The translations under genes were made by a program, and so were the position numbers. The notes beneath the pieces are model-generated. The model searched no databases. It worked only from the letters and a program-made list of their open reading frames with translations, and was not told the origin of the DNA. A stretch of DNA of 64,000 bases, taken from positions 62,001-126,000 of the forward strand of contig NZ_QNQT01000001.1 in the NCBI RefSeq assembly GCF_003362805.1, read 5' to 3'. This document shows, in pieces, positions 9,052-18,098 of this stretch (its first letter is position 1; each line of letters starts with the position of its first letter). The stretch is from Neobacillus piezotolerans (GTDB lineage Bacteria; Bacillota; Bacilli; Bacillales; Cytobacillaceae).

Positions 9052-9924
9052 ATGGACATTAAACAGTTACGGTATTTTATTGCGATTGCCGAGGAAAAGA
9101 ATTTAACAGCAGCTGCCGCACGGCTCCACATGACCCAACCGCCACTAAGTATGCAGTTGAAACAATTGGAAAATGAGCTGGGTGTTAAATTGTTCGAACG
9201 TAGTGGCAAAAGTATGGAATTAACCGATAAAGGCACTGTCCTCTATACAAGAGCCCTGAATGTTGTGAACAGCATAGAAGAAATAAAAAATGAAATACAG
9301 GAAACCGAGGAAGGAAAAAAAGGTGTATTATCAGTAGGAATCAATACTTTGTCTCTTTCAGGATTTTCGGATTTCATTCAATCCTTCCATAAAAGATATC
9401 CACTTGTATCATTAAAAATTGTTCAAAATGATTCGTATTATTTAGCTGAAATGGTAAAAACGAGGGCAATTGAAATCGCGTTTGTACGGCTGCCACTTGA
9501 ACATCGGGGTTTTACTTACCAGCATATAAATAATGAGCCCTTTTACTTTGTAACAAATAAGGAAACATACGCCATTTCATTAGAAGAAATTTCGCAGATT
9601 CCGCTTATTATTCCAAGTACGGAGGGTCTGGGCATTTATAATACAATTCTAGAGGCATTTACTAAGCAAAACCTTCAACTTAATCATATTGGAGAGTGTT
9701 CCGATATGAAATTATTAATGGAATTGGTTAAGGGAGGAATGGGATCAACGATAATCCCTGAATCTGTTTTGGATGTCTATGGGATCGATAGCCTTTACAC
9801 AATACCAATGAGCAATGAAAATATGACCTCGTCCATAGGGGTTATTTGGCTGGAAAATCATTATGTCTCTGCTCACGCAAAAAATTTAATGAATCTAATT
9901 ATGGAATACAAAAGAATTTTGTGA
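9052..9924 (+). CDS. LysR family transcriptional regulator
   Basis: A 290-residue LysR-type regulator. The N-terminal winged helix-turn-helix is clear: MDIKQLRYFIAIAEEKNLTA followed by AAARLHMTQPPLSMQLKQLE. A substrate-binding domain of about 200 residues follows. The start ATG has AGAAGGAGA upstream. It is divergent from the purine permease with about 125 bases between them, the usual arrangement in which a LysR protein controls its neighbour and itself. A purine or related effector is plausible but unproven. Confidence 0.88.
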   Translation: MDIKQLRYFIAIAEEKNLTAAAARLHMTQPPLSMQLKQLENELGVKLFERSGKSMELTDKGTVLYTRALNVVNSIEEIKNEIQETEEGKKGVLSVGINTLSLSGFSDFIQSFHKRYPLVSLKIVQNDSYYLAEMVKTRAIEIAFVRLPLEHRGFTYQHINNEPFYFVTNKETYAISLEEISQIPLIIPSTEGLGIYNTILEAFTKQNLQLNHIGECSDMKLLMELVKGGMGSTIIPESVLDVYGIDSLYTIPMSNENMTSSIGVIWLENHYVSAHAKNLMNLIMEYKRIL

Positions 9925-9933
9925 CAATAAAAA

Positions 9934-9960
9934 CGCCCACTCTTTTCGCCAGTGGGTTAA
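9934..9960 (+). terminator. Hairpin after the LysR gene
   Basis: CCCACT and AGTGGG form a short stem a few bases after the stop codon. The T tract is weak, so efficiency is uncertain. Confidence 0.45.
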
Positions 9961-10075
9961 AACTTTAAACGAAATAAGTTAAAACAATTAATTTCAGAAA
10001 TTATTTAATAGCTTTCAGAAAAGTTTGTTATTATTAATTTAAGTATATGTATTCTGAATAAAAGGGGGAGTTGCC

Positions 10076-10321
10076 ATGACCGGGTCTATTGCTGCTTTTA
10101 TGGTATTGGTTCCTGTTGTTATGATATTTAGTATCCCAATCACGGCTATAATTACAAGCCATATTCGAAAGCAGTCGCAAATAACAGCCGGTATGGTGAA
10201 AGACCAGCTGGAACTGGAGAAGCTCAAACACGAAAACTATCTAATTGAAACCGAGAAAATGAGGCTTGAGCTCGAAAAAACACTGTTGAATAATCCTAAA
10301 GATGAGACTAGATTCATATAA
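10076..10321 (+). CDS. Small membrane protein with C-terminal helix, unknown function
   Basis: An 81-residue protein with one N-terminal membrane segment (about residues 5-28, AAFMVLVPVVMIFSIPITAI), then a charged, Leu/Glu/Lys-rich stretch (DQLELEKLKHENYLIETEKM) that should form an amphipathic helix or coiled coil. The ATG has GGGGGAG 6 bases upstream. The layout recalls small phage-shock-type membrane proteins, but no family motif was recognised. It appears monocistronic. Confidence 0.65.
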   Translation: MTGSIAAFMVLVPVVMIFSIPITAIITSHIRKQSQITAGMVKDQLELEKLKHENYLIETEKMRLELEKTLLNNPKDETRFI

Positions 10322-10378
10322 TGGATGAGGGCTTTCAGGTTAGGATTAGCCTGACACCCGATATATTTTGCGCAAAAA

Positions 10379-10408
10379 AGCTCAGTGCCTCTTGACGGCG
10401 TTGAGCTT
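10379..10408 (-). terminator. Terminator for the minus-strand hypothetical gene
   Basis: On the minus strand AAGCTCA...TGAGCTT forms an interrupted stem with an inner GCC/GGC, followed by TTTTTG. It lies downstream of the 10457 stop codon. Confidence 0.55.
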
Positions 10409-10456
10409 GGATTTTCTTTTACTATTGGCGGTGTCCCGCCTGTTAGCCCAGTAGGC

Positions 10457-10879
10457 TTATACTTCGTTTTGATAAATTTCTAATTTAATCGGCTTTAATG
10501 TCAAAGGTATTTTAAACTCCTGAAGGTTTTCTATATGATTGAAAAAATCATCTACATCATCAAAATCCATCGACCTTTCTGCTGTTTCTAACATGTTTAA
10601 TTCATCTGTTGGTTTAAATAAAAATTCACAGTGAAGCTGTTCCATACGAGAATACTTATCTTCTTCGTAAACGGTAAACTGACGTACAAAATCAAGGTGA
10701 AATAGTTCTTCCCCGGTAAAATCATAAACACCACATTGAAATAGGTTTTCTTTCTCTTCTTCTCCCTGGACTGTTTCTTTACAAGAATCCTTAAATCTTT
10801 CCCAAACCTTCCTTATATCATCGCTATCTTTACCAATTTTATTTTTAAAGTAGCTTTCCGCATTCTCAACCGAAATCAT
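10457..10879 (-). CDS. Hypothetical cytoplasmic protein
   Basis: A 140-residue acidic, soluble protein with no signal peptide or membrane segment. ATG at 10879 follows GGAGGTG at a good distance; the in-frame TTG further upstream is not needed. Residues 60-100 are rich in aromatic and acidic positions (FTGEELFHLDFVRQFTVYEE) and the C-terminal third contains a run of Asp/Phe (MDFDDVDDFFNHIENL). It was not recognised as any named family. Confidence 0.65.
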   Translation of the reverse strand: MISVENAESYFKNKIGKDSDDIRKVWERFKDSCKETVQGEEEKENLFQCGVYDFTGEELFHLDFVRQFTVYEEDKYSRMEQLHCEFLFKPTDELNMLETAERSMDFDDVDDFFNHIENLQEFKIPLTLKPIKLEIYQNEV

Positions 10880-10993
10880 CAGGACACCTCCGGTAGTATT
10901 CAATAAATGGCCACTTCCCCTTCCATTCCCCGTTTGTTAAATAAATAAAAGCGGCCCATTTTAGAAGGACATTAAGGATATCCGTATTATTCC

Positions 10994-11749
10994 CTATAAA
11001 GGACAGGATTGATTTATTATGGCTAAAAGTCGTTTCGAGTCCTCAGCCGGTACATTTTCAGCCATTCTTGCCGCTGCTATAATTGGCGCCCATTGCAAAA
11101 CTTCATCTTTTTCCAAACCGCTTCTCTCACAATAAAGATCCAAGTACATCTCAGCTAATTCAGTTGAAACCTGGGAATAGAGGAGATATGTACGATATAC
11201 ATCGGCGCGAATATCCCCCGCACTGGCATCCACCCAATCTATAATTGTCGCGTTATTATCTGTCATTATCACGTTAAACGGATGATAATCCCCATGACAT
11301 AGTCTGCTTTTAAAGGTAATGTTATTCAATTTTTGTATTAAAACGGACTTATGCCTGTTACTTAATATATTTGTAGAGTTTATCTGACGACTTAACTTTT
11401 CTTTCATGGGTTTTATTGAATCCACCTCAGCCTCAACCTTATGAATTTTTTGGTGTATTTGAACCAAAATGTTCATGTAATATTCTGCTTGTTCCATGTT
11501 TTCAGAAAGAATATCGCCTATTGATCGGCCCTTGATATACTCCATAATAATAGCTTGTTTACCATTTATTTTCGTAACATCAATTATTTTTGGTACAGGA
11601 AGTCCAAACGAATAAGCATATTTTTGCTTTTCGGATTCAAGAATAGATTCCGTTTCGGGCAAGTAGTCTTTAAAAACTTTGTAAATCTTGTTTTGATAGA
11701 GATAGATTTCCGCTGTATTTCCTATTGCTATCGGGGTACCAAAATTCAT
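10994..11749 (-). CDS. Aminoglycoside phosphotransferase-fold kinase
   Basis: A 251-residue small-molecule kinase of the APH/choline-kinase fold. The N-lobe carries IYKVFKDYLPETESILESEK, with the likely ATP-binding Lys and helix Glu. The C-lobe has CHGDYHPFNVIM, the catalytic HGDxxxxN loop, and TIIDWVDAS, the metal-binding Asp. The ATG has AAGGAGAG upstream. The length suits the short APH-like proteins common in Bacillus whose substrate is unknown. It precedes no obvious partner; the methyltransferase upstream on the same strand may share its promoter. Resistance is possible but not shown. Confidence 0.8.
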   Translation of the reverse strand: MNFGTPIAIGNTAEIYLYQNKIYKVFKDYLPETESILESEKQKYAYSFGLPVPKIIDVTKINGKQAIIMEYIKGRSIGDILSENMEQAEYYMNILVQIHQKIHKVEAEVDSIKPMKEKLSRQINSTNILSNRHKSVLIQKLNNITFKSRLCHGDYHPFNVIMTDNNATIIDWVDASAGDIRADVYRTYLLYSQVSTELAEMYLDLYCERSGLEKDEVLQWAPIIAAARMAENVPAEDSKRLLAIINQSCPL

Positions 11750-11791
11750 TCGTTTCTCTCCTTAATTTTTCTAAACTACAACAACTGCACC

Positions 11792-12544
11792 TTAGCCCGG
11801 TTTTGTACCAATAACAACTGTTGCATCCAATTCTTCATCTCTGGCTATTTTGGCAATTAGTCCGGCTTTAACAAAGACTTCCATTGTTTTTGCACCCTGC
11901 ATTTGGCTCGTTTCAATCAATAGATTGCCCCCAGGTAAAAGCCATTGGGGTGCCTTTTGCGCTACCAAACGATGAAGATCTAGGCCATCGTTACCTCCGT
12001 CAAGTGCCACTTTTGGTTCATATAAACGGGCCTCTCGCGGTAGGAGTTTTACTGAGTCAGTAGGAACGTAAGGTGCGTTAGCCACTATGATGTTCACTTG
12101 GCTTCTCAAAGTATGAGGCAATACATCATATAAGTCACCTTGATAAACGTGTCCGCCAATCTTTGTTAAGTTACGTAAAGCACATCGGACAGCAACGGGG
12201 TCAATATCAACGGAGTGCAATAAAATCCTTTTATGGTCGGTTGCTATTGCAGCGCCTACAGCACCGGTCCCGCAGCATAAATCCAAAACAATATCAAATT
12301 GGCGAGTTAAAAATGTTGCTTGCTGAACCAGAAACTCCGTACGTGGGCGTGGTATAAAAACTCCTTGTTCGACTTCTATTCGCAGGCCACAAAAAGTTGT
12401 AAAGCCAAGCACGTATTCAAGCGGCAAACCACTTACTCGTTTTTTTACCATATTCATTAATTCTTCTATACTTCGAGCCTCAGAGGTAAGTAACTGTGTT
12501 TCTTCTTCAGCGAAGATACACCCCTCACTCCGTAGTCTGTTCAT
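11792..12544 (-). CDS. PrmC-related N5-glutamine methyltransferase-like protein
   Basis: A 250-residue SAM-dependent methyltransferase. After an N-terminal helical part resembling release-factor methyltransferases it has VLDLCCGTGAVGAAIA (SAM-binding motif I) and NAPYVPT in place of the NPPY motif of true PrmC. That substitution marks the PrmC-related branch rather than PrmC itself, so the target may differ. The ATG at 12544 has no strong ribosome site, so the start is less certain than the family. It lies upstream of the kinase gene on the same strand, 42 bases apart, and the two may be co-transcribed. Confidence 0.78.
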   Translation of the reverse strand: MNRLRSEGCIFAEEETQLLTSEARSIEELMNMVKKRVSGLPLEYVLGFTTFCGLRIEVEQGVFIPRPRTEFLVQQATFLTRQFDIVLDLCCGTGAVGAAIATDHKRILLHSVDIDPVAVRCALRNLTKIGGHVYQGDLYDVLPHTLRSQVNIIVANAPYVPTDSVKLLPREARLYEPKVALDGGNDGLDLHRLVAQKAPQWLLPGGNLLIETSQMQGAKTMEVFVKAGLIAKIARDEELDATVVIGTKPG

Positions 12545-12939
12545 TATGCTTTTTTCGGTTTTGTTATCTATAAAAATAGTCTCACCACTTCCCTAATCTG
12601 ATATATGTACCTTCTTATTCAATTAGCCAACCACCTTGATTTTAACATAAATATCCAAAGGCCCTTCTATAATAAATTAATTGGACATTTTCAGAAGTTA
12701 AGAAATTGATGCAGTAATCAATGGGGCTATTTTCCTTTGTGAAAATTTATAAATATTCACTCCGCAATTCCAACGGCTGAACCTTTTTTAAAAATAGGCT
12801 AATTACAAAAAGGGCAACCAACCAAAGTAAAACAAAAAATGACGGCAGCTTAAAAGGATGTTTTTTCACAAATATACATTTCTGCCAAATATTTAACCAA
12901 GGGTTTGTATAAATATTAAAATATATTTATAAATATATG

Positions 12940-12968
12940 TTGAAATAATATTCTGAAATCTATATAAT
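12940..12968 (+). promoter_or_regulatory. Probable sigma-A promoter of the ABC importer operon
   Basis: TTGAAA (12940-12945), a 17-base spacer and TATAAT (12963-12968) lie 52 bases before the start codon of the binding protein. The rest of 12545-12939 is AT-rich with no gene seen. Confidence 0.6.
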
Positions 12969-13020
12969 TCTTACATGCACCAAAACTTGAAACTTTAAAT
13001 GCAAAAAGGGGGAGTAATCA

Positions 13021-13808
13021 TGTTTAAAAAGAAAAAAGGTTTAACGGCGGTTTTCCTGATTGCCTGTATGTCGCTGTTTCTAGCGGCATGCGGGGGCCAA
13101 GAAGCGGGGGGTAAAAAGAGCGGTTCTGGCGGAGGCGATAAGCTAGTCGGTGGAACGGAAGCTACTTTCGCTCCGTTTGAATCCCTGAATGACAAAGGTG
13201 AAATTGTCGGGATAGACGTCGATGTCCTTAGCGCCATCGCCGAAGCACAGGGCTTTGAGTTTGAACTGAAAAACGTCGGCTGGGAGCCGGTGTTCCAAAA
13301 AATCACAAATGGAGAATTGGACTTTGGGGTAGCCGGTATCACGATTACCGACGAGCGTAAAGAAACGTATGATTTCACTGAACCTTACTATCAGGCCAAC
13401 CTTGTAATTATTGTAAAGGAAGGATCTGATATAAAATCGGTAGACGATTTGAAAGACAAGAAGGTTGCTGTTCAAATTAACACAACCGGCCATAAAGCCG
13501 CCCAGGATATCCTAGGTAAATCAAACACTAATATTAAGGCATATGAAAATCAGCCAACAGCCATGCAGCAAGTGCGCAATGGGTCTGCGGAAGCTGCAAT
13601 CGGCGATAATGCCGTTGTATTTGAATACTTGAAAAACAATAAAAATACTGGCCTGAAAGTCATTGAAGATGCGAGCTTCGAAAAAGAATATTACGGAATC
13701 ATGGTCAAAAAGGGCAATAAGGAAGTCCTCGATCAATTAAACGAAGGCTTGAAAAAGATTAAGGAAAACGGAAAATTGGCTGAAATTACTGGTCAAGAAC
13801 TTAACTAA
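13021..13808 (+). CDS. Polar amino acid ABC transporter, substrate-binding lipoprotein
   Basis: A 262-residue extracellular solute-binding lipoprotein of the glutamine/arginine/cystine family (SBP_bac_3). The N-terminus is a lipoprotein signal with LAAC as lipobox. The mature domain shows VGGTEATFAPFESLNDKGEI, FGVAGITITDERKETYDFT and the domain-crossing DDLKDKKVAVQINTTG, all typical. The ATG at 13021 follows GGGGGAG. Permease and ATPase genes follow within 16 bases and with overlap, so the three form one importer. Which amino acid is bound cannot be read from these motifs. Confidence 0.9.
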
Positions 13809-13824
13809 GTAGGGAGTGTTTCAG

Positions 13825-14556
13825 ATGGACATCCTTGATTTTCGCTGGGACATAATCTGGAACTACCGTGATTTTTTCATCCGTGGTATCTGGGTAACGA
13901 TTGTCTTAACGGTTAGCGGGTATGTAGGAGGCATGCTTCTCGGTGTATTTATAGGCTTAGGTGAAACGTCGAAGCGAAAATTGATTTACTGGCCGTGCAA
14001 GCTTTATGTCGACCTGTTCCGCGGCACGCCATTGCTCGTTCAAATATTGATTATCGACCTTGCGCTTATTCCGGCGATTTTTGGCCAGTCATTCGGCTTC
14101 ATGGTATCGGGGATTACTGCGCTTCTGTTGAATTGCGCCGCCTACAACGCGGAAATCATCCGGGCGGGCATCCAGTCGATTGACAAAGGGCAAATGGAAG
14201 CGGCCCGCTCACTGGGATTGAATCACAGCCAGGCGATGCGGAAGATTATTTTGCCACAGGCATTCCGCCGCATGATCCCGCCGCTAGGAAATGAATTCAT
14301 TGCATTGCTAAAGGATTCGTCACTCGTTACAGTTATCGCCGCGAATGATATCCTGTACGCCAGCAAGATTGTCGCGGGAGCGTACCAGCGCTTCTGGGAA
14401 CCATACTTGATGGCCGCGGTCCTCTATCTGATTTTGACCTATGTTGTCACGAAAGTGGTTGCCTACATTGAGAAGCGGACCAGCAATCATTACAATCCAC
14501 GCAGAAAAAGGGAAAGGCAGGTTGTCGCGCATGATCAAAGTGGAAAACCTGCATAA
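13825..14556 (+). CDS. Polar amino acid ABC transporter, permease
   Basis: A 243-residue inner-membrane permease of the HisM/GlnP type with several membrane segments. The signatures [14 protein letters not shown] and the EAA loop [20 protein letters not shown], through which it contacts the ATPase, are intact. The ATG at 13825 is preferred over GTG 13816 because AGGGAGTG is 6-8 bases before the ATG. It overlaps the downstream ATPase gene by 26 bases, which suggests translational coupling. Confidence 0.9.
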   Translation: MDILDFRWDIIWNYRDFFIRGIWVTIVLTVSGYVGGMLLGVFIGLGETSKRKLIYWPCKLYVDLFRGTPLLVQILIIDLALIPAIFGQSFGFMVSGITALLLNCAAYNAEIIRAGIQSIDKGQMEAARSLGLNHSQAMRKIILPQAFRRMIPPLGNEFIALLKDSSLVTVIAANDILYASKIVAGAYQRFWEPYLMAAVLYLILTYVVTKVVAYIEKRTSNHYNPRRKRERQVVAHDQSGKPA

Positions 14557-15253
14557 ATATTTTGGGAAACTCGAAGTGTTGAAAGGCATTGATTGCCATG
14601 TCAGGGAAAAGGAAGTCGTCTGCGTCATCGGGCCCTCAGGCTCCGGCAAAAGTACATTTTTACGCTGCATCAACCTGCTTGAGGATATAACCGACGGAGA
14701 TGTCCTGATTGAAGGAAAAAAAGTTAATGACCCGAAAACGGATATTAACGACATCCGGACAGAAGTGGGCATGGTATTCCAGCAATTCAATTTGTTCCCG
14801 CATATGACAGTGCTCGAAAATGTCACAATGGCGCCAATGATGATCCGCAAAATGGCGAAAAGCGATGCGGAAAAGCTTGCGCTGGATCTTTTGAAAAAAG
14901 TCGGCGTCCTTGAAAAGGCCGACAACTATCCCGAGCAGCTTTCGGGCGGGCAAAAGCAGCGCGTCGCCATCGCCAGGGCGCTTGCGATGAAGCCGAAAAT
15001 CATGCTGTTCGATGAACCGACCTCCGCGCTCGATCCGGAAATGGTCAAAGAAGTGCTCGATGTTATGAAGCAGCTGGCGATGGAAGGCATGACGATGGTC
15101 GTCGTTACCCACGAAATGGGCTTTGCCCGCGAAGTCGCCGACCGCGTCATCTTCATGGACGGCGGCTACATCGTCGAGGAAGGAAAACCGGAGGAGCTTT
15201 TCGGCAATCCGCAAAATGAACGAACAAAAGCATTTTTGGGGAAAGTACTGTAG
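14531..15253 (+). CDS. Polar amino acid ABC transporter, ATPase
   Basis: A 240-residue GlnQ/HisP-type ATPase powering the importer from the cytoplasmic face. Walker [10 protein letters not shown]-loop [11 protein letters not shown], signature [15 protein letters not shown], Walker [15 protein letters not shown] and the switch His in [10 protein letters not shown] are all present. The start ATG lies inside the end of the permease gene; a longer in-frame frame exists but would add a meaningless tail. It is the last gene of the operon, with a terminator 9 bases beyond the stop. Confidence 0.92.
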   Translation: MIKVENLHKYFGKLEVLKGIDCHVREKEVVCVIGPSGSGKSTFLRCINLLEDITDGDVLIEGKKVNDPKTDINDIRTEVGMVFQQFNLFPHMTVLENVTMAPMMIRKMAKSDAEKLALDLLKKVGVLEKADNYPEQLSGGQKQRVAIARALAMKPKIMLFDEPTSALDPEMVKEVLDVMKQLAMEGMTMVVVTHEMGFAREVADRVIFMDGGYIVEEGKPEELFGNPQNERTKAFLGKVL

Positions 15254-15261
15254 ATTGATTG

Positions 15262-15296
15262 GCCTGCTTTGCTTGAAGGCAAAGCAGGCTATTTCA
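15262..15296 (+). terminator. Terminator of the ABC importer operon
   Basis: GCCTGCTTTGC pairs perfectly with GCAAAGCAGGC across a 6-base loop and is followed by a T-rich tract. Confidence 0.85.
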
Positions 15297-15374
15297 TTTT
15301 GTGTTGGCGCAAGGCAAACCAGAAAAATAACCTGGAGTTTTCAGTAGGTGAACGAATAGTGATTCTAATACCCG

Positions 15375-15403
15375 TTTACAAACCAACGGTCGGTATGTTA
15401 TAG
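15375..15403 (+). promoter_or_regulatory. Promoter with overlapping TetR-type operator
   Basis: TTTACA, a 17-base spacer and TTATAG form a promoter. The spacer contains ACCAACGGTCGGT, a near-palindrome resembling operators of QacR/TetR proteins. Binding there would block RNA polymerase, so the downstream TetR gene is probably autoregulated. Confidence 0.55.
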
Positions 15404-15449
15404 TCGGTATATTCAGATTATTGATAATACATCTTAGGAGGGATTGACT

Positions 15450-16040
15450 TTGAAGCAAGATGAACGAAGAACGCAGACAACTAGGCTTCTACTTGAAACG
15501 ACTAAAGAACTGATACAGGAAAAAGGATGCGATTCGATTACGCTGAAGGACATCATGGACAGAGCGGGCTTATCAAAGGGGGCTATTTTCCATTATGTGA
15601 AGAGCAAAGACGAACTTTTTGTTTGGGTGCTTCAGGAGCGGCTGGAAGAGACGAATGAACTTTTTATGAACGAAGTGGAGCAAGGACGGCAATCATTTGA
15701 TGAACCGTATCAAAAAATATTTGAAAGTATTTCGGCTTATGCAAATGCGGACATAACGAACAAAGTGCTGATGTATTTGCTTGGAAAGGAGGAGCAGCCG
15801 ATTATAGCGGAAGCGCTCAAGCAATATTATGAGCGTTCTGTATTCTTATCCAGAATGTGGATCGAGACCGGTCAAAGGCATGGAGTTATTTTGGAATCGG
15901 TCGATGCTGGCAAAACAGCTGAAATGTTCGTTCTTCTGACAATCGGTTTGCGTGTGCGATCCACGATACCATCTGTTCCGGCTGTTTTTATGGCCCAAGA
16001 TTTCTCGTCGTTTATTACCGGTATCTTAAAATCCCAGTAA
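15450..16040 (+). CDS. TetR family transcriptional regulator
   Basis: A TetR-type repressor of about 196 residues. The N-terminal helix-turn-helix is clear: TTRLLLETTKELIQEKGCDS, then LKDIMDRAGLSKGAIFHYVK. The C-terminal ligand-binding domain resembles no specific named member. TAGGAGGG at 15436-15443 fits TTG 15450 (6 bases) better than the adjoining TTG 15444. It heads an apparent operon with two small membrane protein genes, which it probably represses together with itself through the palindrome at about 15382. Confidence 0.85.
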   Translation: MKQDERRTQTTRLLLETTKELIQEKGCDSITLKDIMDRAGLSKGAIFHYVKSKDELFVWVLQERLEETNELFMNEVEQGRQSFDEPYQKIFESISAYANADITNKVLMYLLGKEEQPIIAEALKQYYERSVFLSRMWIETGQRHGVILESVDAGKTAEMFVLLTIGLRVRSTIPSVPAVFMAQDFSSFITGILKSQ

Positions 16041-16060
16041 AGGAAGCAGGAGGGATCAGT

Positions 16061-16522
16061 ATGAACTTGTGGTTAACATTGCATCTGATTGGAGTCGTAT
16101 TATTCGTTGGAAATATCATTACGGCTGCCTTTTGGAAAATAAGGGCGGATTTGACCAAAAAAGCGGCTGAAATTCATAGAGCAGTTAAAAACGTAATGCT
16201 GGCGGATTATATATTTACAATCCCGGGTCTTGCTCTTATCATCGTCTCGGGCAGCAGAATGGCTGAACGCGCGGGAATGCCAATGTCGGGGTTTAACTGG
16301 CTTATGTTGTCGCTCATATTATTCATGGTAAGCGGAATCATCTGGGCCGTTATTCTTATTCCGCTGCAGCTTAAAATGATCCGGCACAGCGCGCAATGCA
16401 TCGAAAGCGGTACCATCTCCAAGGCATATCGGGATGCTTCACGCTTGTGGGCGGTCTTTGGCATCGCTGCTACTCTGCTGCCACTCGTCATTTTATACCT
16501 TATGGTAACGAAGGGTTTTTAA
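16061..16522 (+). CDS. DUF2269-like integral membrane protein
   Basis: A 153-residue protein with four hydrophobic segments. The N-terminus LHLIGVVLFVGNIITAAFWK and the overall length match the DUF2269 family of predicted membrane proteins, whose function is unknown. AGGAGGGATC precedes the ATG. It is second in the TetR-led operon, 20 bases after the regulator and followed directly by the DoxX-like gene, which suggests shared induction by a membrane-active or redox stress; this is inference. Confidence 0.75.
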   Translation: MNLWLTLHLIGVVLFVGNIITAAFWKIRADLTKKAAEIHRAVKNVMLADYIFTIPGLALIIVSGSRMAERAGMPMSGFNWLMLSLILFMVSGIIWAVILIPLQLKMIRHSAQCIESGTISKAYRDASRLWAVFGIAATLLPLVILYLMVTKGF

Positions 16523-16537
16523 ATGGGAGGGATCGAG

Positions 16538-16972
16538 ATGGTACCATTTTATGTGCTTATCGCTGCTTTTCTGCTTTTCAAGGCTATTGGCTTGATTGGA
16601 GTATCCTATTTCGAAGGCTGGCACACCTCGCTACAATGGGCGGTTGCCGCCATGCTGCTGCTTACCGCATCCGCTCATTGGGGGACGAGGCGTCCTGATT
16701 TAATCCGTATGGTTCCGCCGGCTTTTCCTAGACCGGATTGGATTGTGACGGCTACCGGACTACTTGAAATTGTCGGAGCTATCGGCATTCTGTTTCAAGC
16801 CACCTCCAAGACAGCGTCTTTTGGATTGGCGTTACTGCTGTTAGCAATGTTTCCCGCAAATTTGCGGGCAGCCAGAGAAAAATTAACGATCGGGGAGAGG
16901 CCCGTACCTAAGCTGATTCCTCGAACTGTACTTCAGATCGTTTTTCTTACGGCCGTCCTTTTAGCAGGTTGA
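16538..16972 (+). CDS. DoxX-like membrane protein
   Basis: A 144-residue protein with four hydrophobic segments, resembling the DoxX/DoxX-like family of small membrane proteins, often co-encoded with TetR or MarR regulators. Segments such as GLLEIVGAIGILFQ and LALLLLAMFPANLRAAREK are characteristic. ATG 16538 has GGGAGGG upstream; the ATG at 16523 overlaps the previous stop region and lacks its own site. It is the last gene of the operon. The biochemical role is unknown. Confidence 0.72.
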   Translation: MVPFYVLIAAFLLFKAIGLIGVSYFEGWHTSLQWAVAAMLLLTASAHWGTRRPDLIRMVPPAFPRPDWIVTATGLLEIVGAIGILFQATSKTASFGLALLLLAMFPANLRAAREKLTIGERPVPKLIPRTVLQIVFLTAVLLAG

Positions 16973-17027
16973 ACCTTCTGAATGAAAGGAGTAACTGGAT
17001 TTTAAGGAGTTACTTAGTTTAGAAAAG

Positions 17028-17041
17028 TGTAAACGTTTGCA
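17028..17041 (+). promoter_or_regulatory. Candidate cre (CcpA) site
   Basis: TGTAAACGTTTGCA is a near-perfect palindrome matching the Bacillus catabolite-responsive element core (TGNAANCGNWNNCA). The nearest downstream gene is the S4-domain protein at 17362, about 320 bases away, so the target is unclear. Between them lie a transcribed-looking leader and a strong terminator; no gene was recognised in 16973-17361. Confidence 0.4.
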
Positions 17042-17245
17042 TATAAATGGGTTTATTCGGTAAAATGTGAATAACTCTATTTGGATGGAAAGGATACAGG
17101 AGTACACGTATGCCAACATTTACTTTGTAATGATCAATAATTTGGATAGCATCATCCTCAAAAAACCAATGTGTTTTTTCTAAGGGGGTAGTATGCCCAT
17201 TTTTATCATTACAAAGGAACCAGGCAACCCTGTAGTCTCGTTGCG

Positions 17246-17277
17246 AAAGGAGGTCCTTGTGTAGGATCTCCTTTTTA
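17246..17277 (+). terminator. Terminator-like hairpin in the leader of the S4-domain gene
   Basis: AAGGAGGTCCT pairs with AGGATCTCCTT (one G-T) over a 5-base loop, followed by TTTTT. With no gene immediately upstream it could be an attenuator or end an unrecognised short RNA. Confidence 0.6.
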
Positions 17278-17361
17278 ATTTTTCCAAAAAAATATAACTG
17301 TGCTGCAAGATATCCAAATAGGTGCTTGCGTTCCTTTATCTTTTTAAGAGGTGAAGGATAA

Positions 17362-17856
17362 ATGTCAAATATAACACTCCACTGGAAACTTTCTCATATA
17401 CCAGAACAAGCTGTAAAGAAGCACTGCAAAATGTGCGGCAAACTATCCATTTTTACGGATACAAATGTGCGAAGGCATAACGCAAACGGAAAAAGCATAT
17501 ACCGATTTGCAATTTATAAATGCGAAAAAAATCATACGTGGAACAAAAAGTTAGCGATTTACAAAACATTCTCAGAGCATGTTGCTGAAATTGGAGAGCA
17601 GAATGATGAATCTTCAATTATGTCAAACATTCCAATAACCAGCTTAGCAGAACTAGGAGTAAAGGTGATTCACATCGTTCTGGATGATGTGGCAGGAAAA
17701 CATCGAATCGATAAAGTACTTGCAAACCAAATCGAGGATTGGAGCCGATCACAGATCGTAGAAAAGATTGAAAAAGGAACGATTCTATTAAATGAGCAAG
17801 TCATTAAACCAAGTTCAAGATTGTCAAAGGGAGAACGCATTTCCATATTCATTTAA
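17362..17856 (+). CDS. S4-domain protein with N-terminal Cys-rich segment
   Basis: A 164-residue cytoplasmic protein. The N-terminal part has HCKMCGK and YKCEKNHTW, four Cys/His positions suggestive of a zinc ribbon. The C-terminal 55 residues form an S4-type RNA-binding module: HRIDKVLANQIEDWSRSQI, then a hairpin ending in the typical LLNEQVIKPSSRLSKGERI. S4 modules bind structured RNA in ribosomal proteins, pseudouridine synthases and stress factors. The catalytic part of those enzymes is absent, so it is a stand-alone RNA-binding protein of unknown target. AGAGGTGAAGG precedes the ATG. Confidence 0.7.
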   Translation: MSNITLHWKLSHIPEQAVKKHCKMCGKLSIFTDTNVRRHNANGKSIYRFAIYKCEKNHTWNKKLAIYKTFSEHVAEIGEQNDESSIMSNIPITSLAELGVKVIHIVLDDVAGKHRIDKVLANQIEDWSRSQIVEKIEKGTILLNEQVIKPSSRLSKGERISIFI

Positions 17857-17929
17857 TGAAAAACATTTAGCAGCAGAACTAGACTTTAAAAATAGTAATA
17901 TTTTAATGATTAGTTGGTTTTCAGAATAT

Positions 17930-17962
17930 AACCTGATGAGTCTATATCATCGGGTTTTTTCT
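17930..17962 (+). terminator. Terminator after the S4-domain gene
   Basis: AACCTGATGA pairs with TCATCGGGTT across a 7-base loop, followed by six T. Confidence 0.8.
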
Positions 17963-18098
17963 GTTCACGGCTCATAGATTCCGTAAAACCATAGAGTGAG
18001 GGTCTGAATTAAGAGATTAGAAAATCCTTATTATTACTTGCCGCTAAATATGGTATTATCAGAATATTATGTACTTTATTTTAAAAGGAGTGTTTAGA

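Noticed and set aside
17194..17232. A short peptide start behind AAGGGGG in the S4-gene leader
   Set aside because: The frame closes after 13 codons and shows no regulatory-peptide features.
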